11,613 nt of DNA from Cephalothrix simula (lineage: Eukaryota; Nemertea; Palaeonemertea; Archinemertea; Cephalotrichidae): assembly GCA_035591015.1 (NCBI GenBank), contig JAXIUW010198288.1, forward strand, positions 1 to 11,613, in the 5' to 3' direction. The notes under the pieces are model-generated. The model made no database searches, had not been told where the DNA came from, and saw only the letters and a list, made by a program, of their open reading frames with translations. This document shows positions 8,272 to 11,613 of the stretch, in pieces. Each line of letters begins with the position of its first letter. Position 1 is the stretch's first letter. Position numbers and translations under genes: made by a program.

Positions 8272-8560
8272 GTAAGTCTTGTGTAAATTATCATTAACCT
8301 ATGAAGCCATTAAAATCTAGAAAATGTTATACTAGAATCCCAATATATCATTCGAAAATCGATACTGGTGCAAATATATTGAGGGGCGTTAAAGTCATTT
8401 AGAATCGACTAGTCTAAGTGATGCTTATTAAATCTGGGTGATTTCTATTTTAAATCACGACCAGATGTATTAAGATTGCAAATTTGGAAAACGTTTCTAT
8501 CAGTTTTTAATACATTTATACATCCTAAAATGAACTTATCTCAACAATAAAGCCATTTGA

Positions 8561-8755
8561 AACAATTTTTACGGCCATCTTGGATTATGACGTCATATGA
8601 TAACGTGTGTGTATTTTAGCCTTGGGGTTAGAAATCTAAAATCACGCCCTTGGTACTCCTTTATAACTTTGGGGCTCTTATATCCATTACATGTGATTTT
8701 ATAACTCTAAAATGACCTTGTGACGTCATAATCCAAAATGGCCACCAAAAACAAT
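8561..8755. mobile_element. Second palindromic MITE-like element with paired CRE sites
   Basis: Inverted arms lie at 8573-8595 and 8721-8743 and match at 22 of 23 positions; weaker pairing extends outward to 8561 and 8755. Each arm ends internally in TGACGTCA (8588-8595 and 8721-8728), preceded by a GGCCATYTTGGATTA word. About 125 nt of unrelated, non-coding text separates the arms. The GGC..ATTTTGGA..TGACGTCATAT core is shared with the element at 2341-2501, so the two are probably related. It sits inside the third WAVE intron. No target-site duplication could be fixed. Confidence 0.55.
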
Positions 8756-9104
8756 CACTATGTTTTAAATTCCAGTCTTAAATATCGATCGAAATTCAAA
8801 ATACTTTTTCTAACCAGTGATAATGCTTTTGATTTATATCCCCATTAACTATATTGCCTTAAATATTTACAACCATCGATTCTCCTAAATATTGTCAGCG
8901 TTTAAGTGATAAGGCTAAAATGTTATAATCTGTCAAATTCTCCTGTTCCCTACGGCTTCTCATCTATCTTCGCCCCAACTCTAAACATAGATTTCTACTT
9001 CACCTAGAATCTAGTCACACTGTGTAAGGGATTGATTTAATGGCTGACAATATACCCTGGAATGCTGTCATCAACTCTGGATACCCATTACTGTGGTAGG
9101 AATG

Positions 9105-9263
9105 TACAGGGTGCCTCAAAAATAGTTTTCGAGCTACAACAATTCAAATAAACAAATAAATGACGCCACCTTGCGGCAAAACAAAGAAGTATATCGAAAA
9201 TAGGTCGCGATACCGATAAAAAAGTTTGGGCTTTAATATACTGTTCAGCCACCATGCGGCAAA
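9105..9263. repeat. Possible mariner-like end and a 16-bp direct repeat
   Basis: At 9105-9124 a TA is followed by CAGGGTGCCTCAAAAATA, which resembles the terminal repeats of some mariner/Tc1-type elements that insert at TA. No matching inverted end was found in the window, so at most it is a solo end. Just downstream, GCCACCTTGCGGCAAA (9165-9180) recurs as GCCACCATGCGGCAAA (9248-9263), 83 nt apart and differing at one base. No protein is encoded between them. Confidence 0.3.
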
Positions 9264-9932
9264 TTCGAGAACTTTAAGAAAATTACACAAACAGTTAGAA
9301 CTCATTGAAAAGAGTTTGTGCGGTGATTATGAAAGTTTCTCAAACATTTGTATAAAATCCTACTGAAGCTTGAACAGATCTTGAGATCTAGATACTTAAG
9401 AAAAATTACAAGAATGTAAATTTGAGGCCCAGATATTGAAAATATAAATTTTTAGGTTTTTACAAAAATGTGAAAACTAAATTTTGTGAAAACCCAAAAA
9501 CTGAGTGATTTCTGCGAAACTATATTTTATGTTGGCTCTCTGTAATTTTTTTTTATTGGGCATTTGGAAATTTGTATCAGCGTTTGTCTGTTCTCTAAAT
9601 GATATTATCTAAAATCATTAAATTGTAAGTCCGGAAATTTCATTATTTATGTGTCTGCTTGCCTCAGGTTTCAATGGACAGCTGTTTTCCCTCATATTGA
9701 TTGATTTTTTGGCAACATTTAATTACAAAATATCGTTTTCCTTTATAAACTATGATACATATGATATTTTGATTTGAAATTCGATTCCTTTAAAACAGTT
9801 CCTATTTTATATTTTCCCCGTGAAATCCGGTAAAAGTTCGTATTTTATTTTGTACCTGTAAAATTCTTTGTCTTCAACCTAAATCAATTGAAAGCTTTAG
9901 AGACTTTAAAACCATAACTTTTTAATCAAATA

Positions 9933-10270
9933 TTTTGTCGTTTATTAGTGGCGTACTTTAAATGTAACATTAAATTTTGTCGCTTATGACCGACGTAATG
10001 GAACGTGCAATTTTGTCGCTTATTAGCGACCGACTGTACTTAAATGGAACTATAAATTTTGTCACGTAATAATGACGTACGTTAAAATTTTGTCGCGTAT
10101 TAGCGACGTACTTTTAATGGAATCTTTAATTTTTTCGCGTATAAGCGACGTAATTTAAAATTTGTGGCGTATTTTTAATGGAACATTAACTTTTGTCGCG
10201 TATTAGTGACACACTTTTAATGGATTTAATTACATTTTGTCGCGTATAAGCGACGTACTTTTAATGGAAC
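9933..10270 (+). repeat. Tandem minisatellite of hairpin-forming units in WAVE intron
   Basis: Nine diverged units begin at about 9933, 9975, 10011, 10057, 10088, 10130, 10160, 10191 and 10235. The consensus is TTTTGTCGCGTATTAGCGAC followed by GTACTTTTAATGGAAC. Spacing falls into two sizes, about 31 nt and about 36-46 nt, depending on how much of the tail is present. The core is an inverted repeat, GTCGC, six bases, GCGAC, which persists as a stem in most units, for example 10015-10030, 10092-10107 and 10239-10254. The array lies about 220 nt upstream of WAVE coding exon 4. It encodes nothing recognisable. Confidence 0.75.
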
Positions 10271-10490
10271 CCAAAATTACATTATATTTTTATTTCATAT
10301 ACGTCAGATTTGTAGTTCAGTAGATGTTATTATCTTTGTAGGCGAAATATGACATTTTGGTAATCGGTTTTTACTGTTTTAGGTTTTTATCTAGGCCAAT
10401 TTGGCAATTTTAGGAAAACTTGATCGATGCTCAGCCTTGTACCTTACTGTTTTTCGTGTTCATGTATTTCTTTATGTCTTCCATTTACAG

Positions 10491-10611
10491 AGAAGATGAA
10501 AAGTCTAGTATGAAATTTTATACGGATCCAGATTATTTCTTTAACCTATGGAGGCAAGAAATGGAGCATACTCGCCAAAAACAGGAGAAACAACAAAAAC
10601 GGCAGAAGCGG
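10491..10611 (+). CDS. WASF: WAVE coding exon 4, end of the WAVE homology domain
   Basis: The acceptor is CCATTTACAG at 10481-10490 and the favoured donor is CGG|GTAGGT at 10611/10612, phase 0. The first base completes codon 141 (arginine). Residues 142-181 run from EDEKSSMKFYTDPDYFFNLW into a Lys/Gln/Arg-rich helix ending KRQKR. The KFYTDPDYFF..W motif is the strongest WAVE signature after the N-terminal block; its first tyrosine is residue 151 here, in the segment where vertebrate WAVEs carry a known Abl phosphorylation site. The basic helix leads toward the lipid-binding basic region, which is not in the window. A second GTGTAT donor 4 nt on (10616) is possible but changes the phase and is less likely. 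Confidence 0.92.
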
Positions 10612-11319
10612 GTAGGTGTATGTATCGTTTTTAGTAAATTAACATATTAACTCTCCTTAAAACTTATCTATAACATTTAGATACCATTTTCCACGTTGCA
10701 GTGAAAATAGTAGTTTATTTGCTATTATCACGGAGATAAAGTGAAAATAGAAAAATTATTTAAAATTACTTTGTTTCTCACAACTAGTCTTACTTATCTA
10801 TACGGTTATGTAATTATCATTTTCATTTTAGATATTGCAGTGAATATAGCAGTTTATTTGCTATTTCCAACGAGCTAAAATAAAATTAGATAGATCTTTA
10901 ATGAATTTTTCTTTAAAATTTCGTGTAAATTGTTTTACATTATTGGTTAAATATCAGTGAAAATAGGAGTTTATTTTTTGCTATTTTCATGGAGCTCTTA
11001 CTTTGTCTCTAACCACTAGTCTAACCTTTTGCTATTACCACTTAATACCAAAGTTGCAGTTAACATTCTTTCAGAGTGCGATAGCATCTCATTCATCAAT
11101 TTACTTAATTTAATTGTCACAAGGCGGTCAGTTGTGCTTTAAATAACTTCGAAATTTATCTCAATTTTGCTTGATATTAGTGTTTTGGGATACAAATGTA
11201 TTGAGACATTTTCGTCGAATGTGCTGTAATGATGATATTAACCCGCCCCGAGATTTATAGCTATGAATGTGAATGATGATTTTTTGATTTCATAGTATCT
11301 AAAATAGTGATTCATTCCA
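10612..11319 (+). other. WAVE intron 4, no further exon found
   Basis: After the donor at 10612 I searched by eye for the next conserved segment of WAVE (a basic region with an R-R-x-x-W type motif) and found none up to the window end. An acceptor-like TTTCAG near 11069-11074 opens only a short frame with an early stop. The stretch contains the hairpin repeat described separately and otherwise unremarkable AT-rich text. Confidence 0.5.
10697..10989 (+). repeat. Three-copy hairpin repeat
   Basis: The phrase CAGTGAAAATAG, a spacer with AGTTTATTT, then GCTATT recurs at about 10699, 10838 and 10956, about 139 and 118 nt apart. Copy 1 pairs GTGAAAATAG (10701-10710) with CTATTATCAC (10722-10731), one mismatch. 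Copy 3 pairs TGAAAATAG (10958-10966) with CTATTTTCA (10981-10989), perfectly. Copy 2 is more worn. Flanking words such as CTAGTCT and a GGAG/GAGC after the stem are also shared, so the real repeat unit is probably longer than the stem. Confidence 0.6.
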
Positions 11320-11532
11320 CGCGTGTTCCGGTGTGAAAGGCATTTATGTCCGGCAAGGATGCCAGTCCGGTAGATAATACCTTATGTATTGACGACGAAA
11401 GAAGCCCAGGGATGAACGTCCCCTCTAGGGATGAATGTCCCCCCTCAGCCTATGATATGCTATGCAAATGAGGACAATAATCCCTACGGATATTGATCTT
11501 TGCCACACTGGGAGCGGATGGGTTAACCCGGC
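11320..11532 (-). repeat. Dispersed repeat, copy C, reverse orientation
   Basis: Read on the minus strand this copy has, in order, GTGTGGCA, TCCGTAGGGATTATTGTCCT, a GCATATCATAGG block, CTGAGGGGGGACATTCATCC, GGGCTTCTTTCGTCG, and ACCGGACTGGCATCC, matching copy A at both ends and copy B in the middle. It carries an internal duplication: AGGGATGAACGTCCCC (plus strand, from 11408) is followed by AGGGATGAATGTCCCC (from 11427). It is the longest of the three copies and has no ORF. Confidence 0.6.
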
Positions 11533-11613
11533 GATCCATTTTGATTCCCAAAGGTATTTCTCCTACCGTCGACAAACCTTTGGGATCAGCCCATGAATTC
11601 GCTTTTAATGCTA

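Noticed and set aside
11041-11115. Possible WAVE exon 5 after a TTTCAG acceptor
   Set aside because: The phase-0 frame stops after about 12 codons, has no donor and shows no similarity to the next WAVE segment.
1-11613. CRISPR array, bacterial operon or phage content
   Set aside because: The tandem repeats have irregular spacing and no unique spacers of constant size. The genes are animal type with introns.

Overview
This is an AT-rich nuclear window from an invertebrate animal. The coding evidence shows eukaryotic signals: GT..AG introns, a Kozak-type start, a signal-peptide membrane protein, and many short dispersed repeats, palindromic elements and tRNA-derived pieces. The two recognisable proteins are an animal WAVE/SCAR actin regulator and a MOLO1/TPM-domain membrane protein. 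A lophotrochozoan such as a mollusc is my best guess, because MOLO1-type proteins and motifs such as TACATGTA (seen at 4293 and 6423) are common there. The sequence alone does not fix the phylum.

Layout. Positions 1-160 hold a promoter-like cluster of three CCAAT boxes, one CRE and two E2F-like sites. On the minus strand, 1008-1919 is a complete intronless gene for a single-pass MOLO1-domain protein, with a polyadenylation signal at 927-932. From about 2000 to 7100 I recognise no coding sequence. That stretch holds a small palindromic MITE-like element (2341-2501), two copies of a dispersed repeat (about 2710-2870 and 5951-6145, the second carrying a tRNA-like Pol III box pair), a GC-richer patch with repeated GGCGCC (4111-4850) and a purine-rich tract (6720-6868).

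From 7110 to 10611 on the plus strand lie the first four coding exons of a WASF/WAVE gene (7135-7402, 8023-8120, 8216-8271, 10491-10611). They join in frame to 181 residues covering essentially the whole N-terminal WAVE homology domain. The basic, proline-rich and VCA regions must lie beyond the right edge. The introns hold a tRNA-like SINE piece (7621-7680), a second palindromic element with paired CRE sites (8561-8755), a possible mariner-like end (9105) and a nine-unit hairpin minisatellite (9933-10270). Downstream of exon 4 there is a second hairpin repeat (10697-10989) and a third copy of the dispersed repeat in opposite orientation (11320-11532).

The two genes are divergent, about 5.2 kb apart, and have no obvious shared function: one acts in Rac-dependent actin branching, the other is a surface protein of a family linked to receptor modulation. 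I see no unknown multi-gene system. The less ordinary content is the non-coding structure: palindromic elements built around TGACGTCA, and two tandem families whose units are hairpins.
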